From the NCBI RefSeq assembly GCF_018139145.2, contig NC_059473.1:63904707-63968706 (forward strand): 64,000 bases of DNA, read 5' to 3'. The notes under the pieces were generated by a model. It was not told the DNA's origin. It searched no databases and worked only from the letters and a program-made list of their open reading frames with translations. The translations under genes were made by a program, and so were the position numbers. Of this stretch, positions 27,471-38,133 are shown piece by piece. Each line of letters opens with the position of its first letter. The first letter of the stretch is position 1. Source of the DNA: Gymnogyps californianus (Eukaryota; Chordata; Aves; Accipitriformes; Cathartidae).

Positions 27471-30400
27471 AAGTAATGATGGGAAGGGGAAGCATGAAGT
27501 TTATTCTAACATGCACAGCAAAGCTACTGCACAGCATGATAAAAGTTGTTCATGGCAAAAAAAAATGAAGTAGAAGGCATGTTTCTGCGGATATCATGGA
27601 AGAACTGAGTCTTTGAGAGGTCTTGTGAATAACTTGAGGGAAGACCTTCAAGCAACCACTGAAGAAGCACACAGATGATTTAACTCTGACCTCTCTAACA
27701 GGTATATCACAAGATTGCTCAGCACACAGCTGTAAGGTTTGAAAGAGCAAGGTCAGTTTGGACGATGGCAAGAAGTTTGAATAGATTACTGAGTTGGAAA
27801 GGAGACAGTTGATTGAAGAGGAGAAGTAAACGGACACATCAATAATTGAGGGAAATTTTTCCCAGCAGCAAACTGTAAAAGGAGCGAAGTATGGTACTGC
27901 TTGTTTTTCCTCCTCATGGCAAAGGGACTCAACAGTTAACAATGAGCATGATGCATGCATGAATCAGAACCTACATTTCTGAGAAAACATCTACAGACAG
28001 AAAGAGATAGGTGGAAAAAAACATTCAGAGTTATTTCAAAAAACCCACAGAGATCAGTGTCTCAACAGACCTCGATAATTCTAAGTACCACTGCACCTTC
28101 TCTGAAAGTCTTGCATGTCTGCACATGTGCACGACTCAGTACAGAAAGTCTCACTGGAGTTATCTGGGATTTTGTAAATTTAAGAGGTTGCTGATGCTCA
28201 TAAGGAAGACTCTTGGAGGCAGACCTGTACCCATTCCTCGATCAGGTTTGTTTAATCTGCAAAGCTGCTGCTGAACTCTAGGAGAGGGTGCTAAGAAAGT
28301 TAGGGTCACAAACAGAACACAGTTTCCTCCTAGAGATCAACATGGTTTCAGTTAAGAATTATTTGAATAATTTAATTGTAATAATATCAACACATGGTGC
28401 TATTTTATTCAAGCAAAAAGCATTGGCTTGCAAATAATCTATTTGAAACACTGTAAGGAATCACACTGAATTATACCCATTTCCCACCCAACGCTTTTCA
28501 AATTAATTATGTTCCATTACTGCACTTTCTTACTATCACATGGCCAGTTTGAGTACGTGAAATGGCTTCTGGCACAGCCAGAGAGAGTCTTCACCAAACC
28601 ACAGTTTTGTGCTGATTTGGTCAGGGATTGAAACAGGGGAAAAAAGAGTTACTAAGCAACAGCAGGCCAGGAGCAGGAGAAAGGTCTGCAGTCTTAATTG
28701 ATACTAACTTTAAAAAGCAGTGCAGCAATAAGAGAAGGCTCAAGATGTGAATTTTACTGCTTTGGAAGGGAAAATAAATCATCATTAGAAACCCCAGTCA
28801 GGCAGTCTCTATGAGATCTGTATTCTTCATTCATACCAACTATATGCTGCCTGATGTATTGCAAACACTTCTTTTGCGGGGAGATTGAGTAGCTTATTCT
28901 CAGTACTGAACAAGAAGATGAAAGACTCAGATACAGCTCTTTTATTTGAGAGCCCAGGACACACAGTTAGTTTTGCTCCCTAGCAGCTCTCTACTCCTGC
29001 CTCAGGAAAGAGGAATGTGGTATGAATTACGGCTATATGGGTCCCCAAGACATTGCCATCCACAGAACTGACATCATGTCCAGATACAGCTCTCCTTCCT
29101 CCTCACTACCTATGGTTAAGAGGGTTGTTCTTTCTAGAAAGCCAGCCCAAAGCCAAGTCCAGTCACTCAGGCTAGGACAAGGGAATTTGCTTAGTTAAAT
29201 CTCTGTTAACATGATCAAGCAAGGCAGAAATCCTGACAGTTTCCTTCCAGAATCCATATCTATTTCCTCCTCTTCTACTGTAAGCAAAGTAGTTTCATGA
29301 GGATGTGATAACAGAACACGAGTTATCACATGAACGCTTACAAATTTAAATGAAAAAGCCCTTGATGTGGAAAGTGCTGTGAACTCTGCTATGAACAATC
29401 AGCCATTATTTGCCTAGCTAGCAGTACCTTGAGCAGAAGTTATTTGCTTTAGCTTCACCTGAAGAAAACCCGATTCCCTACTGAAGCACTGCCTTTTTAT
29501 AAGACGTAAGTTATACAGGGTTTTTTTTTAAAGGAGCCAAACACGTACAAAACACCATACAAACATGAAGCTGAGTACCTCATACTACAGATCCTTCCAA
29601 ACTATTATCTTTTCTTCCCATTTCTGCATTCTTTGATTTTGCACTTATTTAAGTATACCAGATTTCAGCATTTACCGGTTTTCCCACATACTCCAATGTA
29701 CTTAAAGTGACTAAAATGAAACCACAAGAGGGAAAACTACTAGGATGACTGTTGCTGAGGAGGAAAAACCAGCAACCCAGGTCTGGTTCACTCAAACTGT
29801 CTGATGATTCGTATTTGAAGTGTTGAGAGTTAGAGTCATCTTCTGCTCTGATTTGTACTGGTGCAAGTCAACTGAGCTTATGAAACAGGATCTGGCACCA
29901 TGAAGAAGACTGTCCCTTCACAGGATACGAGTAATAGCCACTTGAGTAAATGCAAGTTACTCATATCCTGCTTGTGGACTAATCTGTCTCTGTATATTCG
30001 TGCACATTTTTAGTTGCCTCCAGGAATCTGAAGGCGAATCTCATTTGTTACCTAATGAAACTAATTTCACCAGATATAACACGAACATAGTGAAAAACCA
30101 CTATTACTCATACATGAGGTGTAACCAATGCAGCATTTCTAAAGTTCTGTTTGGTTAGGGTCCATCTCTGAACACTCACCATTCACCACGCAAACCTCAA
30201 TCTCCCTGGCTGGCAACGGTACATTCCCAGCTGATTTGCTCCAAGTCTTAAAGAGCAATTTGACCTCCTCTTTCTTTATCCACAACACTCTTACTTATTA
30301 TTCTTTTAGACTGAAGTGATTCCCAAAGAGTGGGGTGGCAGGTTGTACATCTTCCTTGGAGCCTGAGAACTTATCTTCCTTTTTTCAAAACAGAAGTGAA

Positions 30401-30513
30401 CCATGCATTTCTTAGTTTAACTGCAAACATCTGAAATAATGGACATACAATGATCAACCAGCCAACCCTGGTGGGCATCCAAAAGTGATACACAGATACT
30501 TATTTACTATTCA

Positions 30514-30575
30514 ATATTTATATATTTATATATACAGTTACACACACACAGAATACATACATACACACACATGCA
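30514..30575. repeat. TA-rich then CA-rich simple sequence
   Basis: Seen: TATTTATATATTTATATATA, then (CA)5 and an interrupted CATA/CA stretch. Ordinary microsatellite in intron 1. Confidence 0.8.
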
Positions 30576-30872
30576 CTTTGAAATACCCGCAACGAGGTTA
30601 TTCTACATAAGAAATTAAATTATTCTGGTACAAAATACTGTAAATTACAGGCCTCGGTAAATGGTACAGCAAAGGAAGATGAAGGCATAATCTTTGAAGA
30701 CTGAATGCACTGGCAGAGTTTAGTGACCAGGTTGCAGAGATGAGATAATCCAGAGCTCTGAAGGAACAAGCCACACAGTTTCAGTAAGTCTACTAAGTCA
30801 CGGTAGTACGACGGCAGGAGAATAAAAGAATTATCAACTGATACCGAGGCAATCGTAGGGCTGTGAGCCTGA

Positions 30873-30942
30873 CTTCAACAGAAGTCAAGAGGTTTTGAAG
30901 GAGGCAAGAGGTTGCTTCCAACAGAAGGCAAGAGGTTTTGAA
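30873..30942. repeat. Short tandem duplication, period about 42 bp
   Basis: Seen: CTTCAACAGAAGTCAAGAGG-TTTTGAA at 30873-30899 recurs with two changes at 30915-30942, with a partial copy GAGGCAAGAGGTT between them. Local slippage duplication; no coding sign. Confidence 0.75.
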
Positions 30943-31049
30943 CCATAAGCAATGTGGAGCATGGGATAAGATGCAGTACCAACTAATCAGAAGTAAGAAG
31001 TACCATGCTAACATGACAACTCATTTCTACCTAACGCAAATGCAAGTCT

Positions 31050-31097
31050 AACCTGGACTTCAGTAAAGCATTTGATATGGTGCCATATGGCTCCATG
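31050..31097 (+). mobile_element. CR1-type LINE reverse-transcriptase scrap
   Basis: Seen: in one plus-strand frame the sequence reads NLDFSKAFDMVPYGSM, matching the conserved DFSKAFDxVPH block of CR1/jockey-type LINE reverse transcriptases. The flanks (about 31020-31180) have no longer open frame and decay quickly. Inferred: a heavily degraded internal fragment of a CR1 element, non-functional, sitting just outside the CpG island in intron 1. Confidence 0.7.
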
Positions 31098-31685
31098 ACT
31101 GCTAGTGAGTTAGGAAACAAATGACACGCAAGATTTATACAGTTAATAAAAAAGCATGTGCTCTTTAGCCAGTAATATACCACGTTCAAAGAGAAAGCAG
31201 TGGGATGGGGCAGTGTTACTCCAAGAACGGGTCTCAAGTTTTTAAGACGCGTAGCTAACAACACACGAGTCGTAAGGGTGTCGCTCCGCTTTGCAGATGG
31301 GAAGCACGGGAAGATCATGTGAAATGAGCCAAGCACACTCAAAGATCAGGGTGAAGTTTGGCGGCGCAAGACGAGAGGCCATGCGCTTAGAAAGCCACAG
31401 CGAAAACAACCGGAGAAGCCCTCGGCGCTGGGGCGGGCGCAGCCATCCCCGCTCCTGCAGCGGCCGAGCTGCCCGGCGGCCCCGGGGCGCCCCGCGGCCG
31501 CCGTCCCGGCCCCGTATGGCCGCCCCCCCGTCACCCTGAACGCTGGGCCGCCGCTGCGGAGCTCCGTGCGGGCCGGGGAAAGGCTCCCCCGCGCCGGCAC
31601 CAAGCCCAGCTGCCCTGGCTGAGGTCAGCCTCAAAGCCGCGGAGCTACTTGCTCTAGTTTTTAGCTGAGCTTTTATCACCCCGCT

Positions 31686-31693
31686 TATAAAAG
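31686..31693 (+). promoter_or_regulatory. TATA box inside the CpG island, with palindromic core
   Basis: Seen: TATAAAAG in the setting CTTATAAAAG. The core TTATAA is palindromic, so the minus strand also reads TTTATAAG. Plus-strand initiation would be expected near 31718, which would run antisense through exon 1. Minus-strand initiation near 31655 would instead give a transcript starting inside intron 1. No coding exon is attached to either. Inferred: a candidate antisense or alternative start; CpG-island promoters usually lack TATA boxes. Confidence 0.4.
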
Positions 31694-31763
31694 CACGCAA
31701 CAGATTGCACGGGAGAGCGCCATCAGCAAATGGACCTGGCTTCCAGATCCGGCACAAACTCCG

Positions 31764-31812
31764 CGTGTGCGTGTCTGCGTGTGTGTGTGTGTCCGCGGGG
31801 GGGGGGGGGGGG
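31764..31812. repeat. GT-rich microsatellite followed by a 16-G run
   Basis: Seen: interrupted GT/CGTG sequence with a perfect (GT)7 at 31779-31792, then CCGC and an unbroken run of 16 G at 31797-31812. It lies in intron 1, about 210 bases past the donor. The run is expected to be length-variable and prone to assembly error. Confidence 0.9.
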
Positions 31813-32024
31813 AAGAGAGCGAGAGCTGCCAAAAGCACGTTTTTAAACCCGGACGCCCGTCGGGCAGCGCTCCCCGGCCCCACGCCTTTCCAAGCCGCCC
31901 CGGGCCCCAGCGGCTCTGCCCCACGACGGGCCGGGCCGGCTCCGGCCGCGGCTCCCCGCCAGCCCCGGCCCCCAGCCGCGTTTGTCCCCCGGCTCCCCCG
32001 AGCAGCAGGGCGGGGGAAACCTAC

Positions 32025-32262
32025 CTGCCGAACCGCCCAGGGCATCCTCGCTCTCCAAAACCCCTCTGTGCTTCGCCCCGCGGAGCTCCCCCTTGGATTT
32101 CCAAACGAGCTTTACCATCTTGATCATCTCGGGCAAGTCCCAGGCCAGGGTCCCCTGCTGATAACCGGGCAGGCTGCCCATGGGAAAGGGCATCGGCTCT
32201 TCCCCCGTCCTCCTCCGCCTGCCCGGCTCTGCCGCGGGGAAGAAGCGCTCCAGCACCGGCAT
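32025..32262 (-). CDS. PDE7B: First coding exon, probably PDE7B (cAMP phosphodiesterase 7B), long N-terminal form
   Basis: Seen: on the minus strand an ATG at 32262 (A at -3) opens 79 codons plus one base, ending at a strong donor CAG|GTAGGT (exon end 32025, GT at 32024-32023). The peptide starts MPVLERFF, has an RRRR run at residues 15-18, then PGYQQGTLAWDLPEMI (32-47) and KMVKLVWKSK (48-57), and ends near RGVLESEDAL (66-75). This central part is ordered and unlike the Pro/Arg/Gly noise of other frames here. The exon ends on the first G of a split codon. Known: PDE7 enzymes hydrolyse cAMP at high affinity and have alternative first exons; in PDE7B the shared part begins at a Gly (GDIRLRG). 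Inferred: identity comes from memory of a PDE7B isoform N-terminus and from the phase match. RG-x-L...DAL also vaguely resembles the PDE7A RRGAISYDSSDQTAL segment. No HD-domain catalytic exon is visible, as expected if intron 1 is long. An in-frame extension upstream to 32796 lacks stops but is low-complexity, so the inner ATG is preferred. Exon call is firm; the gene name is moderate. Confidence 0.6.
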
Positions 32263-32327
32263 CCTGGCCCGCGCCCCCCGCCGGGGAGCGGCAGCCACCC
32301 CCCGGCCCGAGCAGCCGCGATGGGCAT
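32124..32327 (-). other. Upstream ORF overlapping the main start codon
   Basis: Seen: an ATG at 32327, 65 bases upstream of the exon-1 ATG, opens a 67-codon frame that is out of register with the main frame, runs over the main ATG and stops at 32124. Its start context is weak (T at -3, C at +4), while the main ATG has A at -3. Inferred: if the 5' UTR reaches this far, leaky scanning past this uORF would be needed to translate the main protein. The uORF product is Arg/Gly/Pro-rich with no recognisable domain, so any role would be regulatory. Confidence 0.4.
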
Positions 32328-32399
32328 CCAGAGCGGGGCGGGGGCGCCCGGCCGCCCACCGCCGCCGCCCCGCGCAGGGGGCGCGCCCCGCCGCCGCCC

Positions 32400-32423
32400 G
32401 GCCCCGGCCCCGGCCCCGGCCCC
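32400..32423 (-). repeat. (GGGGCC)4 hexanucleotide tract on the minus strand
   Basis: Seen: four exact GGCCCC units on the plus strand, i.e. GGGGCC x4 on the strand carrying exon 1, followed by further C/G runs. The tract lies about 140 bases upstream of the start ATG, so it would be in the 5' UTR or core promoter. Four G4 tracts in series fit a G-quadruplex motif in the sense strand. Known: the same unit is the expandable repeat of C9orf72; the resemblance is in sequence only. Confidence 0.85.
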
Positions 32424-32593
32424 GCGCTGCGGGCGCGGAAGGAAGGAGCGCCGGGCTCCGGCCGCCGCGCTCGCCGCCCGCCCGCCCTCTGCGCGCCCTC
32501 AGCCCGCCGCCAGGCGCCGGCAGCCGGGGCGAAGCGGCTGGCGGGCAGGCGCGGAGCCGCCGCTCATGCCGGCGCGGCGCAGCGCCGAGCCCC

Positions 32594-32616
32594 GGGGGCG
32601 GGGGCGGGGGCTCGGG
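32594..32616 (+). promoter_or_regulatory. Triple GC box / G-quadruplex motif
   Basis: Seen: three runs of five G separated by single C, then CTC and GGG. The block contains overlapping GGGGCGGGG-like Sp1/KLF sites and also fits a compact plus-strand G-quadruplex. It lies about 330 bases upstream of the exon-1 ATG and is followed by four GGC triplets at 32628-32639. Inferred: likely core-promoter activator sites for the minus-strand gene. Confidence 0.65.
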
Positions 32617-32795
32617 CCGCTGCTGCCGGCGGCGGCGGCGCGGCGCGGGGGCTGGCGCAGCCCGGTAGCGGCAGTCGGGGGCAGCGGGGCTGGGCGGGCA
32701 GAGCCACCCCTCACGCCCCTCTGTGCAGTAAGGAGGAGGGCAGGGAGGAGGCGGTTTGACTTCATCCCTGCCGTGATGCCATGGGGGAGCCCCCA

Positions 32796-32809
32796 CCCCC
32801 CCCCCCCCC
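32796..32809. repeat. 14-C homopolymer
   Basis: Seen: 14 C in a row after CCCCA, in the promoter part of the CpG island (G14 on the gene strand). Likely variable in length; nothing coding here. Confidence 0.9.
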
Positions 32810-35800
32810 GCCTTCCTCCTCGCCCTCGCCGGGCTGGCTACGGAGCCGGTGGGGGTTCTAGCCTCTCAGTCAAACCCCGCCGTAACCTCGGCTGCCCTTC
32901 GGCCGGGAGGAGAGGCGGTGATCCACGTCCCGCCGCTCGCTGCGAGGGCCGGGAGCGGGGCACGAGTCCGCTGGCGGCGTGCGGTGCCCCCCGGCTGCTC
33001 CGCTTTCGGACGCCAAGCCGAGGGAAAGTACCCAAAACGAGCGTGCAGAAGGGCAGCGAAGGTGCCGGCGCTTGACGGGTCAGAGAGGAACGAGTTGCTG
33101 AAATTACGGTTTTGGGGAGGGTGCGGGGTCTGCCCCGCGTCCTCATCGCTTTGGCTGCAAAGCTCCACCTGAATGGGTTCACGTTAGGACGCTGCCTGGT
33201 GGCAGCGATCACTCACAGACTCCAACGAGAAGGCAATTGTTCATCGCTAATCTTTAAAAACAAGGCAAAGCCGCCCGAGAGAGTGCTCTGTCTCATGCAG
33301 AAATGAGGTGGCGTGCCGCGGCTCTGCAGCCGTGAGCGAGCGCTTCCCGGGGCTTGTTCGCTGCCTTTGGCCCCGCACCGCAGCAGCACCCGTCCCTTCC
33401 TTGGGATCCCTGACCGGGAGGGGCCTTGCCGTTGTCAGAACTTTTATTTTGCCTTTATCCAATATATCCCTTTTAGCCCGCTGTTAGTACTGGTCTGTCC
33501 TTTAGCTGTTAGTTTACAGAGCATACAGCAGAGCAGCGGAGGGTGGGCTCTTGTGCCAGCACTTAGTTTTCAGTAAAATTGCAGAAGACTGATTCAATGG
33601 GATTTTAGTGGCCATTATAATATTTCCTAGCGTGCATAGTAATACATTTGTCTTCTCTGGGTTACATTCAATGTTCTGCTTTCTCTCCAGATGGAAAAAT
33701 AAACTGGCAAAAGAGCAGGATCTTCCTTTACAGAGGAAGAGGAGCCAAGAGAATGGACTGAAAGTTACCAAACACCCTTACATGTAGAAAACAGAGTGAA
33801 CAAGCCTTTCCTCCTCATGCCAACATCAGCAGGGGCAGCATGCTGTTTCCCCTGTTCTAGGACCCTCTGCCGTGCTTATCTTAATCTTCCCACTTCAAAC
33901 TGAGAACTCCAATGCTTTTCAAAAATTAGCCCTATTTTGACTGCAGGCTGTAGTGCCGTACTATTAGCATACCACACTTACAGGTGGCTGTCTTGAAAAT
34001 TGTGAAGTGCTTCCAAAGTATTATACTATTGTTGTTGTACTGTTATTTTGCAGAGTCCTTAGCATCAGGATATCCTGACTCTTGGAACAAAGGGGTTAAG
34101 AACAAAGAAAACATAGATGATGTGCAGTACAGTAGCACAAGCGTTAACACATTCATACAATCTGTGGTTATAATTTTGTGGAAAGGCAAGTTTTGTTTTT
34201 TAAGTTCATATGGCTTCTTGTGATATTTTAGGTTTTTCGTATTAGTGCACGTTATGCAATTACTCTTTAAAGCAATGTTGTTCCTGTTAGAGAGGGATAA
34301 ACTAGGCAACTGAAGTCCAAAAGACTTAGAAGACTGCTTGCCTACTGGGCAAACCTTACACCCCAACTACTTCATTTTGGTTTTGAGCTACAAGGAGTTG
34401 CAGTAACTTTTTTTTTCGGTTATTATTTTTCCTCTTTGTTTACCTCTGCACTTCCTGCTCCCCGCTGGGGCAAAAAGCAGAAGTGCCAGAGCACTGTGAA
34501 AGAAAGGCTATCTCTGTGGCATTTCCAGCTTCACTGGATACAAAAAATACCAGACATGTTGGAAGTGAATGTATTCACAGATGCCCAGCCCAATCTTTAG
34601 ATGAATATCTGAATATTTAAGTGCTTAACAGAACTTAGCCACCAACCCTCTTGATAGCAGCAATAGCAATCTTCTGAGTTTTCAAAATCTACACTACCTT
34701 TTTATATCCTTAAAACTGTGAAAAGTTTTGTGCCACCTGTAGTTGGGTCACCTGCCTTGTGGATAGGATCAGGCAGTCAGAATCGAAGCATTAATTGTTG
34801 TATGTTTTCACTTACAGTTCTACAGGTGCAAAGCAGGAGGCCAGTCAAAAACCAAACTGAAACTGTGATCTGTTGATGTCATAGTTTTAGTATTTCAGGA
34901 AGCTATGTAATAAACCTAACAGACAGTATGTATTTTTTCTGGGAAAATTAGTGTCAAATGAAAGCCACTGCTCTAGATAGCCTGGAGTTTCTTTTTTTTC
35001 CCTGCTTTCTGGCTAGTTTAAGGATCAGCCATTGCAGATAAAAAAAAAATAAATCATGTAAAAAATGTTTCCTGGCATTAATGGGTATGTCTGTAAATTA
35101 ATACATCTTACTCTTACTAAACTTGTGCTTCACAGTTGTACTACAGTTCAGTGATGACTTATCCTTAATTCATCCAAGATCTTGCTATTACTGATTGACT
35201 TTCCTTGTCTTTTTTGTTGTAAGAATGGAGCCAGATTAGAGTTGCTCACTGGAAAGCCTGGAAGATATATATTTGATTATGAGGTTTTCAGCATCAAAAA
35301 TCAGCTGTAGCATCACTCTCAGAGACTTTAAGAGACAAAATGCTCAGATTTGGCAAGTTCTCTCTTTCTCTGACTTCAGTTGTGCTGGGGTGATTTACCC
35401 AACTTGAAGATGTGACCTCAACATAACACTTTTCATTGCGCTTGAGAAAAGCCATCAGAATTAAAACATAACATACTCTACACAGCAATGTATCCAGCCA
35501 TTTGTGACTGCATTTTAAACAGTCCTTGAGCAAGCTTGGCTCACCTAAAACTTCTCCTTTGCATTCTTACTTCCAGCCAGACTTGAAGGAAATCTTTCAA
35601 CAGGGATGGATGGCTTTATTGCTACTAACTGCATTTCTCTCCGACTCCGAGTCAAAGAAGCTTAAGTGATTACAAGAGAAATATAAATGTATTAGCTCTG
35701 GCCCTCATTCATCCTGAGAAGCAATGCCAACAAAAAGGCGAATGGAGTCATCTGAAAACCTGACAAGGCAGTGCATATTTTCACAGGTAGACATGAGAAC

Positions 35801-36060
35801 TGGAAAAGACTTGAGGAAAGGAATACTGTGGTGGGAGAAAAGGGAAGGGAGTAAGCTGACAGATTAATAGCTGGTGTTTCATAATTGGTGTCTCTTAAAA
35901 AGTTTTACTTGTTTGCTTATTCACTCCAAAGTTATGTACTAAGAGCAGCAGCAGCAGAATTGCATGCCAGATGGTAGAGGAAGTGCCTCGTGTATCTTTC
36001 CAGTCTCCTGAAGCCTGCAGGGTCGTCGTTAACCCACTGCTCTGGTTTTCATTGCAAGTC

Positions 36061-36138
36061 CCTTTCTTCCCCTTTTTTCTTTTCCTTCCTTCAAAGAAAA
36101 AGGAGGGAGGGGGAAAGAGGGGAAAAAAAAAAGAAAAG
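36061..36138. repeat. Pyrimidine tract switching directly to a purine tract
   Basis: Seen: 32 consecutive pyrimidines (36061-36092) followed at once by 46 consecutive purines (36093-36138). The arms are partly complementary, so an imperfect hairpin is possible, and each arm could form triplex-type structure. No mobile-element hallmark is visible. Confidence 0.85.
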
Positions 36139-38110
36139 CCATGGTTTAAACTGGCAATAGCACCATCCTTTTGGCTTTGAGCTACCCTGTCCTGTGCCAA
36201 ATATACTGTCTCCAGCAGCTCTCCCACAACAAATCAGTCCAGACACACAAAAGCTGTAAAAAAAGAATGGTGAAGAAAGATCCTTGATTCTCCCCCTCCA
36301 CCCCCCAGCCTTTTCCTTTTGCTTCCCTCCCCAAGCTTCATTCCCCAGCAATGACCTCCTGCTTGCCAGTACTGTAAGTGATACTGGGACCTCCAGCCTG
36401 CAACTTTGCTGACAGCTTCCTTAGAGTACAGGCGTCTTTGCCTTTCTGTATTAACAGAGCATTGTAAAGGAGAAGTTATATTCTATTATTCCTCTCACTT
36501 CTATCTGATAGCCAATGTTGGAAAAAAATGGCTCATAAATTAGTAGAGTGGCAGATTCATTACTATTGGAAACTTTGTCTACTCTTTCAGCTAACCCACA
36601 CCACTGCATTGTGTCACAACTTACTAAGAGTACATTCCCAGACAGACACCTGAAAAGATTTGATATTGTCTATTTATACAGTACATTGTTAAAAAAAAAA
36701 TTCAGAAAAAGACTATCAAATTTTTTAAGGGATTAGCAAACATTAAGTACTCCAAATGTAGAGACCAGTTTCAAAGACTATCAGATACTGATTTTTAGGA
36801 AGTGTAAAGCACGTGTCTTTAGATGGCACTTATTAGCGGAATCATCTTAAATCAGTAGTCACTTATGAAAAGTATGCCTTTGCCTCTGTCCTAGGGGTCA
36901 CATAGTCATGCAGGGACAATAGGCTAGGCCATTGCCTAGGGTCAGAACCAAGTGATGACACCATCACTGGGATCAAGTTTTAGAAGTCTTCAGGGGTGTG
37001 ATGAGTTTAAGATAAAAGAGAAGATTGCGAATGCTGGGGCACAGTCCTTACACATGAAGTGGAAAAAAAAAAGGTGCTGCACATTTCCAGGGCAGCCTAA
37101 AAGGAGCAATAGAGAAAACAAGAATGTGAGTGAGAAACTTTTAGAAGCGACAAGGGAACAGAGTGCCTAAGAAGCTTGGAGAATATGACAGAAGAAACAT
37201 AAGCAGGCAGAGTTATGCAGAGCTTGCAAGAATTTTTCTAATGACCTCCTGGAAGGTTTCTTTCATTGCTTTAAAAATCTTAGTATAATTTTCTTATTCT
37301 TTGCCCCACATTTGTCTCATTCCAGATGTCTGTTATTTTAAATTTTATTCTTACTAATAAGAACAATTATTCTTAGTTATCTCTATCATTGCCATTACTT
37401 TATTAAATATGAGTAATTTTATATTTATTTGGGGACAGTTACTATGTCTTTGCTCTAGACTGGACATACTAAATTCTATAAACTCTATCTCGGAACTTTT
37501 TTCCCAACACTGACATTATTTTAATATTTTTACTATGAATTCTCAACAATTTACTGACTTTTTTTTTATGCATACTCAAGGTACGTAGTAGGAGATTTTT
37601 TTGTCTGCTACCATCTCACTGTCAAGAGTAGTGACATGAATTTTTAAGGGAATGGTAGGATGCACTATTTGTTATTGCCTGAGCTGTGCACAGCATCAAT
37701 CACTCCTTGAAAGTCTCACTTACTGAGAAATGTTGAAGACAGGCAGTGATGTTCTATGGGTTCACGGTAATCTTTTGGTTGTTGTCATCAGTCAATCAGA
37801 CTCCTTGGAAAAAGGTTCTGGAAATGGAGGAGTGAGGATTGCTTGAGTTCTGTAGGGCAAGGAGCCAATTCCTTTTTCATTCTTAGCACATGTGAGATAG
37901 ATAGCACATTTTTATGATTAACAATTTGTACTACTAACTAAGCAAAAATGCTTGTGGTAAAGGAATAAACAGAAGTCCATAACTAATTGGAAACAGTGAG
38001 GTTGTGTAATTTTTCCATTGCCTGCTTTGGAAAATTAGAAGTTCAGCATACTGAGTCTGATGCTTAAAATCTCCCACAGTACATGGTGAAATTCTATGTG
38101 GCTTTAAAGG

Positions 38111-38133
38111 AGATAACAGATAACAGATAATAG
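38111..38133. repeat. (AGATAAC)3 short tandem repeat
   Basis: Seen: AGATAAC twice, then AGATAATAG. Each unit carries a GATAA core, so it would present clustered GATA-factor-type sites if accessible; that role is inference only. Confidence 0.75.

Larger units (their letters stand above)
27471..31049. other. Intron 1 proximal part (probable), no gene seen
   Basis: AT-rich, with simple repeats near 30.5 kb and the duplication at 30.9 kb. A 136-codon minus-strand frame (27550-27960) is Ser/Leu/Cys-rich without recognisable order. Confidence 0.55.
31241..33440. promoter_or_regulatory. CpG island promoter of the minus-strand gene
   Basis: Seen: GC content and CpG frequency rise abruptly from the AT-rich flanks at about 31.24 kb, peak between 31.4 and 33.0 kb, and fade after about 33.44 kb. 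The block holds many GC boxes (for example around 31430, 32335 and 32594), C-runs, G-runs and CGG/CCG triplets. The only ordered coding exon, with its donor, sits in the middle on the minus strand. Known: vertebrate CpG islands of this size usually cover the promoter and first exon of a gene with dispersed initiation. Inferred: transcription starts somewhere above 32262 and runs leftward; the exact start cannot be read from sequence. The part above 33.0 kb could also carry a divergent non-coding start. Confidence 0.9.

Noticed and set aside
30480..30580. TATATATA and CACACA tracts as an AT-rich island or origin-like element
   Set aside because: Ordinary microsatellite with no associated palindrome, MAR-like cluster or gene.
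31843..32796. 317-codon minus-strand ORF in frame with exon 1
   Set aside because: Only residues from the ATG at 32262 to the donor at 32025 look ordered; the upstream 178 codons are low-complexity and the part after 32025 is read-through into the intron.
31705..33075. 456-codon plus-strand ORF across the CpG island
   Set aside because: Pro/Arg/Ala/Gly-rich in every part, spans the opposite-strand exon, G-runs and C-runs, and has no domain. GC-rich DNA lacks stop codons, so such frames arise by chance.
35941..35957. (GCA)4 triplet run
   Set aside because: Too short to count as an expandable repeat and not in an exon.
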